Shown here: positions 20,447-30,053 of the stretch, one piece after another
How the letters are laid out: the number at the start of each line of letters is the position of its first letter
How positions within the stretch are numbered: the first letter of the stretch is position 1
Origin: Limnohabitans planktonicus II-D5
Lineage (GTDB): Bacteria > Pseudomonadota > Gammaproteobacteria > Burkholderiales > Burkholderiaceae_C
Reading direction: 5' to 3'
NCBI RefSeq assembly: GCF_001270065.2
Contig: NZ_LFYT02000003.1
Location: 1 to 64,000, forward strand
DNA: 64,000 nt
Made by a program: the position numbers and the translations under genes
Notes under the pieces: generated by a model
The model's database searches: none
The model's input: the letters and a program-made list of their open reading frames with translations, nothing else
What the model was told of the DNA's origin: nothing

Positions 20447-23400
20447 TCACACGTCGAAGGACTCGGGCGGGAGGCCTTGTTGGTGACGTTGGTCCATGCG
20501 CAGATAGGCCGCCTCCATGCGGGAGGCCAGGCGTTGGCCGTCAAACAGCTCGGCGCGGTGGGGGCTTTTGAGCACGCGCTGGCGCAAGGCGGCCAGTTGC
20601 CCGGGTTGTTGGCACAGGGCCAGGGCCTTGGCGCGGTATTGGGCCAGGTCGTGCGTGATCAGCTCGGGCAGGCCCAGCGTGCTGAGCAAGCTGGCGCCCA
20701 CGCGTGAGGCAAAGCTGCGTCCGCGCAGGGTCAGCACCGGCAAGCCCACCCACAAGGCGTCGCTGGCCGTGGTGTGGGCGTTGTAGGGGGCCGTGTCCAA
20801 AAACAGGTCGGCCAGGCGGTAGCGCGACAGGTGCATGGGCAGCGGGGCATAGCCTGCAAAGACCAGCCGTTCAGGCGCAATGCCCCGCGCTTGCGCCACT
20901 TGCCGCAGGGTGTCTTGCACTTGACGGTTTTTGTCAAACAGCCACAGCACGGCTTGGGGCAGGTCGTGCAGCAAGCTCAGCCAGGTGTCAAACACTTCGG
21001 GCTTGATCTTGAAGGTGCTGTTGAAGCAGCACAGCACCAGGGCATCGGCGGGCAGTCCTGCGGTTTGCCGACTGAAGCCGGGGCTGGCCACGGCTCTTTG
21101 GGTGTCGTTGGCCTGGTAGCAGCCGGGCAGGCGCACGACTTTTTCGCTGTAATGCACCAGGTCTTCGGCTTGGATGACGTGGGTGTCGGCCACCACATAG
21201 TCCATCCACGGTGAACCCAATGTGCCCGGAAAGCCGATGTAGCTGACCTGGATGGGCGCGGCACGCCAGGCAAAAATCTGGGGGCGTCCTTGCCGTGTGT
21301 GGCCTTTGAGATCCACGGCAATGTCGATGCCGTGCGTGCGCGCGAGTTCGGCAATCTGGCGTGCGCCCAGGTGATGCACCTGGTGAAAGTGTTCGATGCC
21401 GCGCACCAGTCGTTGGCGGTAAGCATGGTCTTTGGCATCAGGCCCAAAGCTGTAGGCAAACACTTCAAAGCGCTGGCGGTCATGCGATTCGAGCATCTGC
21501 GCCATCAGGTAGCTGGTGGCGTGGTCGTGCAGATCGGCCGAAAAATACCCGATGCGCAGGCGCTGGCCCGCAGGGCGGGGCGCTTGGCTTGCAGGGGGCC
21601 AGGGAATGGGTGTGATGTTTTGTCCGATTTGCGCCGATTCGAGTTCGCCCACCCGCAGTTGCAGCGCGGGGTCATCGCTCACGATGGTCATCAAAAACGG
21701 GTTGACCGGCACATCGCTGTGCTCGGCGGCGTGCAGCACCTGCGCCAAACTGGGGGTGTGGTGCTGCCAGTCGCCCACGCAGCGTTCGGCACGCATGAGG
21801 GCCGACAGGGCGTGCACATTGTCCGGCGCAATGCGCAGGGCCTGCACATAAGCGTCTTTGGCCTCTTGGTCTTTGCCCAGCGAGGTGCAGCTGTGGCCGT
21901 ATTGCAGCCAGGCTTCAAAGTTGTCCGGCTCTGCTTGTGCGGCTTGGAGGAACAAGTCCATGGCTTGCTGCGTTTTGCCCAGTTGTTCTGCACCGTGCGC
22001 CTGCAACAGCAGCACGTCGGCGGGCGGCGTGCCCGGCAAATTCAGCAGGCTTTGCCACCAGGGCAGGGCGGCGCTCAGGCGGCCCAACTCATCGAGTGTG
22101 ATGGCGATGTTGGACAGGTAATAGGGGTTGGCAGGCTCCAGGCGGTGTGCGCGCTCAAAGTCGGCCAGGGCTTGGCTTGTGGGCAGGCCGTTTTCGCGCC
22201 CCAGCAGGCCACGCAGGTTCAAGGCGTCAGCGGCATCGGGGGCCAGGCGCAGCGCCTCTTGCACGCTGGCTGTGGCGGGCACGGCTTGTTGCAGCGCCCA
22301 GTGCGCCGAGGCTTGCTGGGTCCAGGCCTGCGCTTCAGAGGGTTGGCGCTGCACCCATTGCTGGCACACGGCCAAGGCCGCCTCGAGCTGGCCCATGCTG
22401 CGCAGGCAGCGCACATGTTTGAGGGGGTATTGGCTGTCTTGGGGGGCCTGCGTTTCCAGATGCGCCAGGTGCTGGCAAGCGGCGGCGACATCGCCCGATT
22501 GCTCCAGCGTCAGCGCCAGTTCAAAGCGCAGGCGCTCATGCGTGGGGTCGAGCTGGTGGGCGCGCTGCAAGTCGGCCAGGCCTTGGGCGCGCAGGGCCGC
22601 TTCGGGCAGGCGCAAGGCGGTGTGCGCACGGGCCCGCCACAGGGCCGACTCTTGCGGGCGCGCCTTGAGCGCTGCATCAAACACGGCCAATGCCAACTGC
22701 GGCGGCCCCGAGGTCAGCAGCCCCAGGCTCAGGGTTTGCAGCTGGCTGGCCGTGGCTTGTGCCAGGTCGGTGGTCACAGGCTGAGTCTGTGCTTGGGCTT
22801 GGGATGGCACAGGCGCTGAGCGGGTCGGTTCGCTGGCGGCAATGTCCATGGCCGCTGGGGCCAAGCCCGCTTGCCAGCGCTGCCACATGGCGCTGTAAGC
22901 GGCTTGCAGGTGGTGGCAGGTCAGCTCAGCATCGAACAGCGGCAGACGGGCGCGCTGCATGTGCAGGTGGTCTTTGAGGCGCTGCAAACGGGCCGGGTCA
23001 CGGGCCAGATCAATGGCGCGCTGCACATACCCATCGCTTTGCTCCACCGCCAGCTCTTGCACCAGCGGCGCGCCGCCGGGCACTTGGCAGCCGTGCAGCA
23101 GCGAATAGGCCACGCGGCTGGAGAAACTGCGCCCATAGCGGCTGAGCACGGGCAGGCCCATCCACAAGGCGTCGGCGGCGGTGGTGTGTGCGTTGACCGG
23201 AAAGGTGTCCAAAAACAGGTCGGCCCCGGCGTGCCTGGCCAGGTGCTCGGGCGTGGGCACTCGCGGGGCAAACAGCAAGCGGGCCGGGTCCACGCCCTGC
23301 GCGCTGGCTTGCTGGCGCAAATTGTTTTTGACCCAGTCGTTGGCTTCGAGCAGCCACAGCACGCTGCCCGGTGTGGCCTGCAAGACTTGCATCCACTGGG

Positions 23401-24619
23401 CAAACAGCTCGGGGGTGATTTTGTAGCTGTTGTTGAAGCAGGCAAACACAAAGCCCTGGGTGCCGTTGCCGCGCTCGGGCAGGCCCAGCGCCTGGCGGCT
23501 GGTGGGTGGGGGTGCCACCTCGCGTGTGGGGTCGTTGGCCTGGTAGCTGTGCGGCAGGCGCACCAGGTGTTCGCTGTAGTGCACGCTGTCTTCGATCGCG
23601 ATGACATGCGCGTCGGCGATCAGGTAGTCCATATAGGGCGCACCCGAAGAGCCGGGGTAGCCCAGATAACTGACCTGAAGGGGGCAGGGCCGGTGCGCAA
23701 AAATGCCCAGGCGGTAATGGCTGGCAAAGCCCTTGATGTCCATGCAGATGTCGATTTGCTGGGCATGCAGCCACTGCGCCACCTGTTCGTCGCTCAGTTT
23801 GGAGATGTCGATGAAATGCTCGACCGCGTTGCGGATGCGCTGGTGCATGGCGTCTTGCAGCGGGCTCCAGGACAAGGCAAAGATTTCAAACCGGTTTTTG
23901 TCATGCAAGGCCAGGACCTGCGCCAGCAGCACCGCCGTGGCGTGGTTGCAAAAGTCGTTGGACACATAGGCCACTTTGATGCGCGTATTCGTCCAGCGCT
24001 GACCTTGCCACAAGGCTTGGGGTTTGGCGGGGTGGCGGTCGGCCACCAAGGTGCGGGCGCTGGTCAGGTGTTCGGCCGGATCGTCGCTGAAGCCCAAAAA
24101 CTCAAACGGAAACGCTGCCGTTTGTCCGGCGTTCAGGGCCTGCTGCAAGGCTCGTATTTGCGCGTCATCGTCGCGCCAGTCGGCCATCAGGCGGCGGGTG
24201 TAGGCCAGTCGCCCCATCACATAGGGGGCTAACTGGGCTTGCCCGGCAGCGGCTTGCAGCCAGCGCTGCAGATGCTCGGCGGCCTGCTCATAGCGCTGGG
24301 TGCGGTGCAAGAGTCCGGCCAGGTTTTCCAGCGCGTCGGCATGCAGGGGCTGGTGTTGCAGGGCCTGAGCAAAATAGCCCATGGCTTCTTCATGGCGTCC
24401 CATGCGCGAGAGCACGGCCCCCAGGGCGTTGAGGATTTCGGGGCTGCTGGGGGCCAGTTGACGGGCTTGCTCGAAGGTGGCGAGCGCCTGCGATCCATCG
24501 AGGCGTTTGTCGGCGTGCAGTTGCGCACCCAGCGCGAACAGGGCTTGGGCCTTGGCCAGGACGGCGGGGTCCAAAGCTGGCAAAGCCGCAGGAGAATCAG
24601 AAGAAGCAGAAGAAGCCAT
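20447..24619 (-). CDS. TPR protein with two GT41 (O-GlcNAc transferase/SPINDLY-like) domains
   Basis: A 1,390-residue protein with two copies of the same architecture. TPR repeats at about 40-130 precede a first GT41 catalytic region at about 213-590 (YVSNDFCNHATAVL, VSYLGYPGSSGAPYMDY, FACFNNSYKITPELF, DTFPVNAHTTAADALWMGLP). A second TPR stretch at about 640-970 precedes a second GT41 region at about 1010-1375 (IGYFSADLHDHATSYLMAQM, VSYIGFPGTLGSPWMDY, CFNSTFKIKPEVF, DTAPYNAHTTASDALWVGLP). Both keep the HAT histidine motif and the HTTA nucleotide-sugar motif, so both may be active. By family it would transfer a sugar, often GlcNAc or glucose, to Ser/Thr or Asn of proteins in the cytoplasm. It is last in a minus-strand cluster with two more glycosyltransferases and a methyltransferase. 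The substrate is unknown; the giant adhesin next door is a candidate by position. No clear ribosome binding site precedes the ATG. Confidence 0.88.
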   Translation of the reverse strand: MASSASSDSPAALPALDPAVLAKAQALFALGAQLHADKRLDGSQALATFEQARQLAPSSPEILNALGAVLSRMGRHEEAMGYFAQALQHQPLHADALENLAGLLHRTQRYEQAAEHLQRWLQAAAGQAQLAPYVMGRLAYTRRLMADWRDDDAQIRALQQALNAGQTAAFPFEFLGFSDDPAEHLTSARTLVADRHPAKPQALWQGQRWTNTRIKVAYVSNDFCNHATAVLLAQVLALHDKNRFEIFALSWSPLQDAMHQRIRNAVEHFIDISKLSDEQVAQWLHAQQIDICMDIKGFASHYRLGIFAHRPCPLQVSYLGYPGSSGAPYMDYLIADAHVIAIEDSVHYSEHLVRLPHSYQANDPTREVAPPPTSRQALGLPERGNGTQGFVFACFNNSYKITPELFAQWMQVLQATPGSVLWLLEANDWVKNNLRQQASAQGVDPARLLFAPRVPTPEHLARHAGADLFLDTFPVNAHTTAADALWMGLPVLSRYGRSFSSRVAYSLLHGCQVPGGAPLVQELAVEQSDGYVQRAIDLARDPARLQRLKDHLHMQRARLPLFDAELTCHHLQAAYSAMWQRWQAGLAPAAMDIAASEPTRSAPVPSQAQAQTQPVTTDLAQATASQLQTLSLGLLTSGPPQLALAVFDAALKARPQESALWRARAHTALRLPEAALRAQGLADLQRAHQLDPTHERLRFELALTLEQSGDVAAACQHLAHLETQAPQDSQYPLKHVRCLRSMGQLEAALAVCQQWVQRQPSEAQAWTQQASAHWALQQAVPATASVQEALRLAPDAADALNLRGLLGRENGLPTSQALADFERAHRLEPANPYYLSNIAITLDELGRLSAALPWWQSLLNLPGTPPADVLLLQAHGAEQLGKTQQAMDLFLQAAQAEPDNFEAWLQYGHSCTSLGKDQEAKDAYVQALRIAPDNVHALSALMRAERCVGDWQHHTPSLAQVLHAAEHSDVPVNPFLMTIVSDDPALQLRVGELESAQIGQNITPIPWPPASQAPRPAGQRLRIGYFSADLHDHATSYLMAQMLESHDRQRFEVFAYSFGPDAKDHAYRQRLVRGIEHFHQVHHLGARQIAELARTHGIDIAVDLKGHTRQGRPQIFAWRAAPIQVSYIGFPGTLGSPWMDYVVADTHVIQAEDLVHYSEKVVRLPGCYQANDTQRAVASPGFSRQTAGLPADALVLCCFNSTFKIKPEVFDTWLSLLHDLPQAVLWLFDKNRQVQDTLRQVAQARGIAPERLVFAGYAPLPMHLSRYRLADLFLDTAPYNAHTTASDALWVGLPVLTLRGRSFASRVGASLLSTLGLPELITHDLAQYRAKALALCQQPGQLAALRQRVLKSPHRAELFDGQRLASRMEAAYLRMDQRHQQGLPPESFDV

Positions 24620-24646
24620 AGGTCAACAGGGGCCTAGGTAGGGTGG

Positions 24647-25870
24647 TCATGCGGGCATGGGCATGCCGGTGATGATCTGGTGGTGGCGCGGTAGGCAAAC
24701 CTGTTGGTAGTCGTAATGCTCAACCACATGCGCACGCGCAGCTCGGCGGATGTCTTTGACATCTTTCGGCCGGGCCAGCACATCGCACACCTGGCGGGCA
24801 ATGGCTTCGGGGTCAAAAAAGTCCACCAGCAAGCCGTTTTGGCCGTGGGTGATGACTTCTTGCACCGGCGGCGTGGCCGAGCCCACCACGCAGCAGCCCA
24901 GGCTCATGGCTTCGAGCATGGACCAGGACAGCACAAAGGGCACCGTCAGGTACACATGCACGGCCGAGACGCGCAGCATGTTGACCATGGTGGTGTAGGG
25001 CACCTGGCCGACAAAGTGCACCCGCGACAGGTCGATTTTGTCTTGCACTTCACGCAGGAACTGGGCCTTGTAACCCCCGCCTGTGGGTGGCGCCGGGCCA
25101 TAGCTGACTTCGCTGCCGCCCAGCAAAATGACGCGGGCATTGGGACGTTCGGCCAGGATGTGGGGCAAGGACCGCATGAAGCTGTGGTAGCCGCGCATGG
25201 GTTCGAGGTTGCGGTTGATGAAGGTGATGATTTCATCGCCCATCTGGGCCTTGATGTTGTCGCGGCCCAGCTGTATCCAGGCGTCTTCCCGGGGCGTGAG
25301 GCGGTGGGTTTCGATGCCGTCATGACAGACTTCGATGCGCTGGCGCAAAAACGCTGGGAACTGGCTGGCCTGCCATTCGGTGGGCGAGAGCCCCACGTCG
25401 GAGTCAACCAGCGATGAGGTCAGGTGCAAGTTGCGCACATGGCAGCGCATGACGGCGTCCGGGGCGGCGGAAAACTCGGGGTCAAAGTCCACATCGCTGC
25501 CTTTGCCGTTGTAGAAATACTCGCAAAAACTGGTGATGCGCGCGTGCGGTGCCACGTGGCGCACCAGCATCATTTCGCCCCAACCGGCGTGCCCCACGAT
25601 CACATCGGGTGTGAAGCCGTTTTTCATGAGTTGCGTCAAGGTGCGGGCCACCGCTTCGCCCCGGATGACGGCCGCCTCGGTCGAGGTCAGCCAGGGGTGG
25701 ATGGCTTTGCTGGACCCCCGGGCGTTGTCGTAGCTGACATTAGGGATGCCCTGGATGGTGGTTTCCTTGCGGCTGGAGATGGCCATGACCTCGTGGCCCA
25801 GCTTGGCCATGGAGGGTGCCAGCGCCCGGTATTGGCCGGGAAAATTTTGATGGATAAAGAGGATTTTCAT
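24647..25870 (-). CDS. Family 4-type glycosyltransferase
   Basis: A 407-residue protein starting MKILFIHQNFPGQYRALAPS, the usual N-terminus of a group of GT-B family 4 glycosyltransferases. The ATG at 25870 is preferred to a GTG three codons upstream because the protein family begins at MKILF. The C-terminal donor-sugar half shows PNARVILLGGSEVSYG, a VHFVGQVPY segment, and SMLEAMSLGCCVVGSATPPV, the conserved E-containing nucleotide-sugar site. Donor and acceptor cannot be read from sequence. The gene sits 27 bp from the double-GT41 gene and 27 bp from the methyltransferase gene, all on the minus strand, so co-transcription and one glycan pathway are likely. Confidence 0.85.
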   Translation of the reverse strand: MKILFIHQNFPGQYRALAPSMAKLGHEVMAISSRKETTIQGIPNVSYDNARGSSKAIHPWLTSTEAAVIRGEAVARTLTQLMKNGFTPDVIVGHAGWGEMMLVRHVAPHARITSFCEYFYNGKGSDVDFDPEFSAAPDAVMRCHVRNLHLTSSLVDSDVGLSPTEWQASQFPAFLRQRIEVCHDGIETHRLTPREDAWIQLGRDNIKAQMGDEIITFINRNLEPMRGYHSFMRSLPHILAERPNARVILLGGSEVSYGPAPPTGGGYKAQFLREVQDKIDLSRVHFVGQVPYTTMVNMLRVSAVHVYLTVPFVLSWSMLEAMSLGCCVVGSATPPVQEVITHGQNGLLVDFFDPEAIARQVCDVLARPKDVKDIRRAARAHVVEHYDYQQVCLPRHHQIITGMPMPA

Positions 25871-25897
25871 CGTCGGCACGGGCGGCGGCTTGCGCGT

Positions 25898-26629
25898 TCA
25901 ACCCAGTTTGGATTTGAGGAACTTGGCGTCCATGAAGGCCGGGTTGCTGATCGGGCCTTCAAAGCCGGTGGCCAGGCTCATGGGCGGGTTTTTGCGGCGT
26001 TTTTCCATGACGATGACCGAGTCAAACACCGAGATCGAATACAGGTGCCTGCACAGGTAGTTTTTGGCAATGGCTTCATCGCTTTGGTGGTACCAGCCGT
26101 GCATGTCGTCGATCATGCCTTTGACAAACTCGTGGAAGGTGCCCGGCTTTTTCAGGCCCCCGCCGAGCTTGGACAGGTAGCTGCTGTGGGTGTCTTCGCA
26201 GATGTAGAGCCCCCCATCACTGAGCGCCGGGAACAGTTCCACAAAAGTGGTGATCTGCTGCTCCATGGTGTGGCCGCCGTCATCGAGCACGATGTCCAGT
26301 TGTGGGTGCTTTTGCTTGAAGCCCGCCCAGAAGTCCTTGCTCGCTTGGTCACCGATCCAGACTTCCAGGCCTTCTTTTTCGAGTGATTGGCAGCGTGGGT
26401 CGATGTCCAGGCCGATGTAGTGGAAGTTGCTCTGCGTGAAGTATTGGTTCCACATCTGGGCGCTGCCGCCGTTCTGGATACCGATCTCCAGGAACTTCAG
26501 GTTTTCCAGGTGGCGATAGGGCGCCAGGCAGCGGTGGTAGATCTCGAAGTAGTGCGTCCATTTGTGAATGGCCCGCTGGTTGTTGTTGATGAAGTAGTTC
26601 AACAAGGGGTTGTCGGCAAGGGGCTTCAT
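25898..26629 (-). CDS. Class I SAM-dependent methyltransferase (sugar-type)
   Basis: A 243-residue protein with a Rossmann methyltransferase core: LKFLEIGIQNGGSAQMW (SAM motif I), YIGLDIDPRC (acidic residue after strand 2), LDIVLDDGGHTMEQQ and GGLYICEDTHSSY. The DDGGHT and EDTHSSY motifs are shared with sugar O-methyltransferases of the MycE type and with related enzymes in bacterial glycosylation clusters, so methylation of a glycan sugar is the best guess. The ATG at 26629 is chosen because the fold begins soon after; it lies 8 bp from the stop of the upstream glycosyltransferase, indicating one operon. The acceptor is unknown. Confidence 0.8.
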   Translation of the reverse strand: MKPLADNPLLNYFINNNQRAIHKWTHYFEIYHRCLAPYRHLENLKFLEIGIQNGGSAQMWNQYFTQSNFHYIGLDIDPRCQSLEKEGLEVWIGDQASKDFWAGFKQKHPQLDIVLDDGGHTMEQQITTFVELFPALSDGGLYICEDTHSSYLSKLGGGLKKPGTFHEFVKGMIDDMHGWYHQSDEAIAKNYLCRHLYSISVFDSVIVMEKRRKNPPMSLATGFEGPISNPAFMDAKFLKSKLG

Positions 26630-26637
26630 GGGGTGCT

Positions 26638-29595
26638 CTAGTCTGCGGCCAGGGGCTTGGTGGCTGCGGGGTTGGGGGCGACTTTGTCCGCTTTCTGGGT
26701 GGCTTGGGGCCAATGCAGTTGGCGGTAGGTTTTGTAGGCGTTTTTCCAAGACTCAGTGCTGAAGTCGCCAGCACTGAAATGGGTGATGGCAATGGGCCAG
26801 ACCCCCAGGCGCAAACCGGCGCGGTGCGCTTGCAGGCAAAAGTCCAGGTCGTAGAGGTGAAAAGCCAGCTCCGGGGCAAACTGCACATGGGCTTCTTGCA
26901 GTGTGCCCGCCCGCGCAGCGATGAACACGCCATCCAGCAAGCGGGCGGCCGCTCGCGTGGGGCCATACAGGCTAAAACCGTTGGGGTGTTTGGGGGTGAT
27001 GTGGTGGAGCCCACCCAGCAGCTTGTGCGGCAAGTCCCATGTGCCCATTTTTTCGGCAAAAGCCCAGGCACCCTGGCCTGGGTTGACGCCTTTGTTGCCC
27101 GCGACGCCCACGACATCGAACACGGCCAGTGCTTCTGACAAGCGTTGCGCGATTGCAAAATCATCGAGCCGAACATCGTCGTGCAAGAACACCAACATGC
27201 TGTCTGCTTGGCTCAGCGCGATGGCCTTGTTGTAGTGCGTGGCCAGCGGGCTGGTGTTGTGGCTGGCCAGTTCCAGCCGAAAGTCCACGCCCCGGTTTTG
27301 CAAGTCGGTCAAGGCAAGGCCCAGGGGCGCTTGTGTCCAGAAGTCTGCCGTGCTCAGGCGCGTGGCGCAGACAAACACCAGTTGGCCAGGCGGGGGGGCG
27401 GGATAAACCAGGGGGGCATCAGCCAAGGCTTGCTTTTTGGATTTTTGCGCGACAGTGGCGGGGCTCAGGGCCACAGGCCAGTCGCCTGTTGGCCGTTGGT
27501 GTTTTTGTGCCGCCTGCTGCAAAGCCGCATAAATCCGGGCCGATGGGGTGGGCCAATTCAAGTTTTGCAAGGCTGACTTGGCCGTCAATCCTGTCAATTG
27601 GACCAGCAGGTCGTGACGAATGGCCAGTGCATTGGGCGAGAGCTTGACCAGCGCGAATCGGGCAAAGGCATCGTGCAGGCGTTCGACCAGCCAGAAGTCA
27701 TGCAGCGTTTCTTGGGGCGAGAGCAGCACCGCATGCCCGCCGCTCAGCTGAATCTGGTGCAGCTGTTCTTGCAAAGTGCCGGGCGTCTGGCTCAGCAAGC
27801 AGCGCTTGTCGGTCAGCAGCCTTCGGAGATCGGCTTGCGCGGCGTGCTGTTTGTCGCCTGCGATCAGGTGCACGCTGCGCAAAGCGCTGTCTGGTGCCGG
27901 TGGCTGCGTGCTGGCCTGACCGATTTTGATCAGCCAAGCCGCCAGGCGCAGGCTTTGGGGGCGGCTCAGTTGCTGGGTCTGGCCCCAGTGCTGAATGCTT
28001 TGCGCTTGTTCCGGGTGCAGCGCCAGTGTGGCTTTGCTCACTTGATCAGGGCCTGCAATCCAGTGTTGGGCCAGAAAAGCCCACATGTCCCACTGGCGCG
28101 CCGCTTGGGCAGCCGAAGCAGCCGCTTTGCCGGTGTAAACGCCAGTGGTCGGTGCCAGGTACAGGGGGGTGTCGGGTGTCAGGCGCTGGGTGGGGTAGTG
28201 GCGAAACAGGTCGGCCGGGCTCAGTTGCGCCGCATTCACGCGGGGCAGTCTGATGCCTCGGTGCTGCGCCTGGCGCGCCGTTTGTTCGGTCCACAAGGCC
28301 TCGTACTGCGCCACCACGCCAGCCCAGTCGTAGTGCTGGCGCACATGCGCTTGCCCTGCGGCACCCATTTGCTGGCGCAGATCGGGCCGGGTGGCCAGGG
28401 TTTGCAGGGCCTGCACGGTCAGCTCCACGTCCACCGCCGTCACGGCTTGCATGTGGCCGATGTAATGGTCGTAGTTCAGCTGCTCGCTGGCAAAGCGCTG
28501 CTCGATGCGGTCCAGTCCCGATGGCCCCGGCATTTGGGTCGGGATCAAAAAGCCATGCTGGCCGTGCTGCAAGGTTTCGCGGTAACCGTCCCAGTCACTC
28601 AGGATGCAGGGCAGACCTGCCGCCATGGCTTCGATGGGGGTCAGCCCGAAGGTTTCCTGAATGTTGTCCGACAGCGAGCAAAACACGTCGGCCGCAGCCA
28701 GGCTGCGTTTGAGGGCGTGGGGCTTGCGGCCGTCCAGGCGCAGCACCTGCACGTTGTGCTGCAAGGCCACTTCATTGAAGGCTTTTTCAGTGGCGTCGTT
28801 GGCAAACCAGCCGCATTCCAGAATGCGGATGCGCTGGCCGGTGCGCACCGCCACCTCGGCCACAGCGCGGTACAGGGCCACCGGGTTGGCCTTGGCATGA
28901 AAGCTCAGCCGCCCCACAAACAAGACCACCAGATCCTGTGGCGAAAAACCCAGCGTGGTGCGGGCCGCCAGGCGGTCCGCAGGGCTGAAGGCAAAGTCCT
29001 GGGTGTGCACGCCCAGGGGAATGATGGGCAGGCCGGGCAATTCGGGCTGGCGTTCAAACTTGCCAAAGCGGCGCTGCAACACGGCTTTTTCCACCCGCCA
29101 GATGCGCTCCACCGCTGTGCGCACCGACTGCGAGGTGCAGATCAGCGCATCGCTTGGGCGGGTCGGAGCGCTCACATAGTCGGCCAGTTGCTGCATGACG
29201 TGGGCCGAGCTGATGGTGTGGGTCACGCCGCTGAACACCAGGTGGTTCAGGCGCCAGGCGCTGCGCTGGCTCATTTGCAGATTGGCCAGCGGGGCGGGCA
29301 TGTGCAGCACATCCAGCGCGGCCCACTGGGCAGGGGCGTTCAGGTCCAGACAGGGCAGGGGAGCGGGGGAAGATTCTTTGGCAGTGAGAGACTTGACCAC
29401 CGCCTGCACCGCTTCGCGGGGTTTTCCGCTAGGGGTGACCAGGGTGATGCGCTCACGCAGATCGGGGTTTTGCAGGCAGGCCTTGAGGAACCCATGCCCT
29501 GCAGACTGCCTGCCCATCAGCTTGGGGGTGTCCATGGACACAGCATCTTCGGTCATGATCAAACCGATGCGCGGCTTTTTGACGTGTTGGGTCAT
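26638..29595 (-). CDS. Two-domain glycosyltransferase: GT4 domain plus StrF/GT2-like domain
   Basis: A 985-residue protein. The N-terminal half is a GT4-type GT-B enzyme: VVLFVGRLSFHAKANPVALY, LECGWFANDATEKAF, and ETFGLTPIEAMAAGLPCILS with the catalytic-site glutamates. The middle (about 480-720) is poorly conserved to the eye. The C-terminal part (about 730-960) is a GT-A type domain of the StrF-like family: LVFVCATRL, MLVFLHDDVRLDD (acidic metal-binding motif), VVGVAGNKGVNPG, LLDGVFIAARAG and LAFHLYDLDFCLQAHRAG. It is the first gene of the four-gene minus-strand cluster; its ATG at 29595 faces the dnaE side, so the promoter should lie in 29596-29760. Two transferase domains in one chain suggest that it adds two sugars in succession, which is inference. 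Confidence 0.85.
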   Translation of the reverse strand: MTQHVKKPRIGLIMTEDAVSMDTPKLMGRQSAGHGFLKACLQNPDLRERITLVTPSGKPREAVQAVVKSLTAKESSPAPLPCLDLNAPAQWAALDVLHMPAPLANLQMSQRSAWRLNHLVFSGVTHTISSAHVMQQLADYVSAPTRPSDALICTSQSVRTAVERIWRVEKAVLQRRFGKFERQPELPGLPIIPLGVHTQDFAFSPADRLAARTTLGFSPQDLVVLFVGRLSFHAKANPVALYRAVAEVAVRTGQRIRILECGWFANDATEKAFNEVALQHNVQVLRLDGRKPHALKRSLAAADVFCSLSDNIQETFGLTPIEAMAAGLPCILSDWDGYRETLQHGQHGFLIPTQMPGPSGLDRIEQRFASEQLNYDHYIGHMQAVTAVDVELTVQALQTLATRPDLRQQMGAAGQAHVRQHYDWAGVVAQYEALWTEQTARQAQHRGIRLPRVNAAQLSPADLFRHYPTQRLTPDTPLYLAPTTGVYTGKAAASAAQAARQWDMWAFLAQHWIAGPDQVSKATLALHPEQAQSIQHWGQTQQLSRPQSLRLAAWLIKIGQASTQPPAPDSALRSVHLIAGDKQHAAQADLRRLLTDKRCLLSQTPGTLQEQLHQIQLSGGHAVLLSPQETLHDFWLVERLHDAFARFALVKLSPNALAIRHDLLVQLTGLTAKSALQNLNWPTPSARIYAALQQAAQKHQRPTGDWPVALSPATVAQKSKKQALADAPLVYPAPPPGQLVFVCATRLSTADFWTQAPLGLALTDLQNRGVDFRLELASHNTSPLATHYNKAIALSQADSMLVFLHDDVRLDDFAIAQRLSEALAVFDVVGVAGNKGVNPGQGAWAFAEKMGTWDLPHKLLGGLHHITPKHPNGFSLYGPTRAAARLLDGVFIAARAGTLQEAHVQFAPELAFHLYDLDFCLQAHRAGLRLGVWPIAITHFSAGDFSTESWKNAYKTYRQLHWPQATQKADKVAPNPAATKPLAAD

Positions 29596-29760
29596 GTGAC
29601 AAATTCAAATGTGAATTCAAAAGCAGGTGCAAAACGGGTTTTGCGTGTCCTATCTGTCAGAACATTGTCTCATTGAAAACGGGTAGTGCCCGATGCGCAT
29701 CGACTGGCCAGCTGAAGCCTGCTGGCGCCGCCGCTTGGAGCCGGTCATCACAAAGAAGTT

Positions 29761-30053
29761 GCAGGTCGGCGGTCGAAGACCCCGACGCGGGCCGTAGGTT
29801 TTCGCAGGTCGGTGGTCGAAGACCCCGACGTGGGCCGTAGGTTTTCGTAGGTCGGTGGTCGAAGACCCCGACGTGGGGCTGTGGGTTTTCGTAGGTCGGC
29901 GGTCAAAGACCCCGACGTGGGCCGTAGGTTTTCGCAGGTCGGCGGTCAAAGACCCCGACGTGGGCCGTAGGTTTTCGTAGGTCGGTGGTCGAAGACCCCG
30001 ACGTGGGCCTGTGCCGAAGCCCATCACGTCGGACTCTGCGAGTGCCGACCTAC
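29761..30053. repeat. REP-like array 2: six direct GGTC-type hairpins plus one inverted ACTC-type
   Basis: Six direct copies of the GGTC-type hairpin (GTAG or GCAG, then GTCGG, a bulged T or C, GGTC, GAA or AAA loop, GACC, CCGAC) start near 29761, 29804, 29847, 29891, 29934 and 29977, spaced 43-44 bp by a GTGGGCCGTAGGTTTTC linker. An oppositely oriented ACTC-type copy follows at 30028-30053. The array lies in the divergent intergenic region between the glycosyltransferase operon and dnaE, so it is not confined to gene ends. Bases 29596-29760 show no feature I can name beyond likely promoter space. Confidence 0.85.

Noticed and set aside
19689..20571. Overlapping reading frames on both strands in REP-like array 1
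   Set aside because: They translate the repeat unit over and over (for example VGRRSKTPT), a by-product of repeat length near a multiple of three; no start signals or families.
21290..22819. 509-residue plus-strand frame opposite the GT41 gene
   Set aside because: It is antisense to a clearly conserved coding sequence, has no recognisable domain, and reflects high-GC codon bias.
27598..29676. 692-residue plus-strand frame opposite the GT4/GT2 fusion
   Set aside because: Same reason: a shadow of a conserved gene with strong GC bias at third positions.
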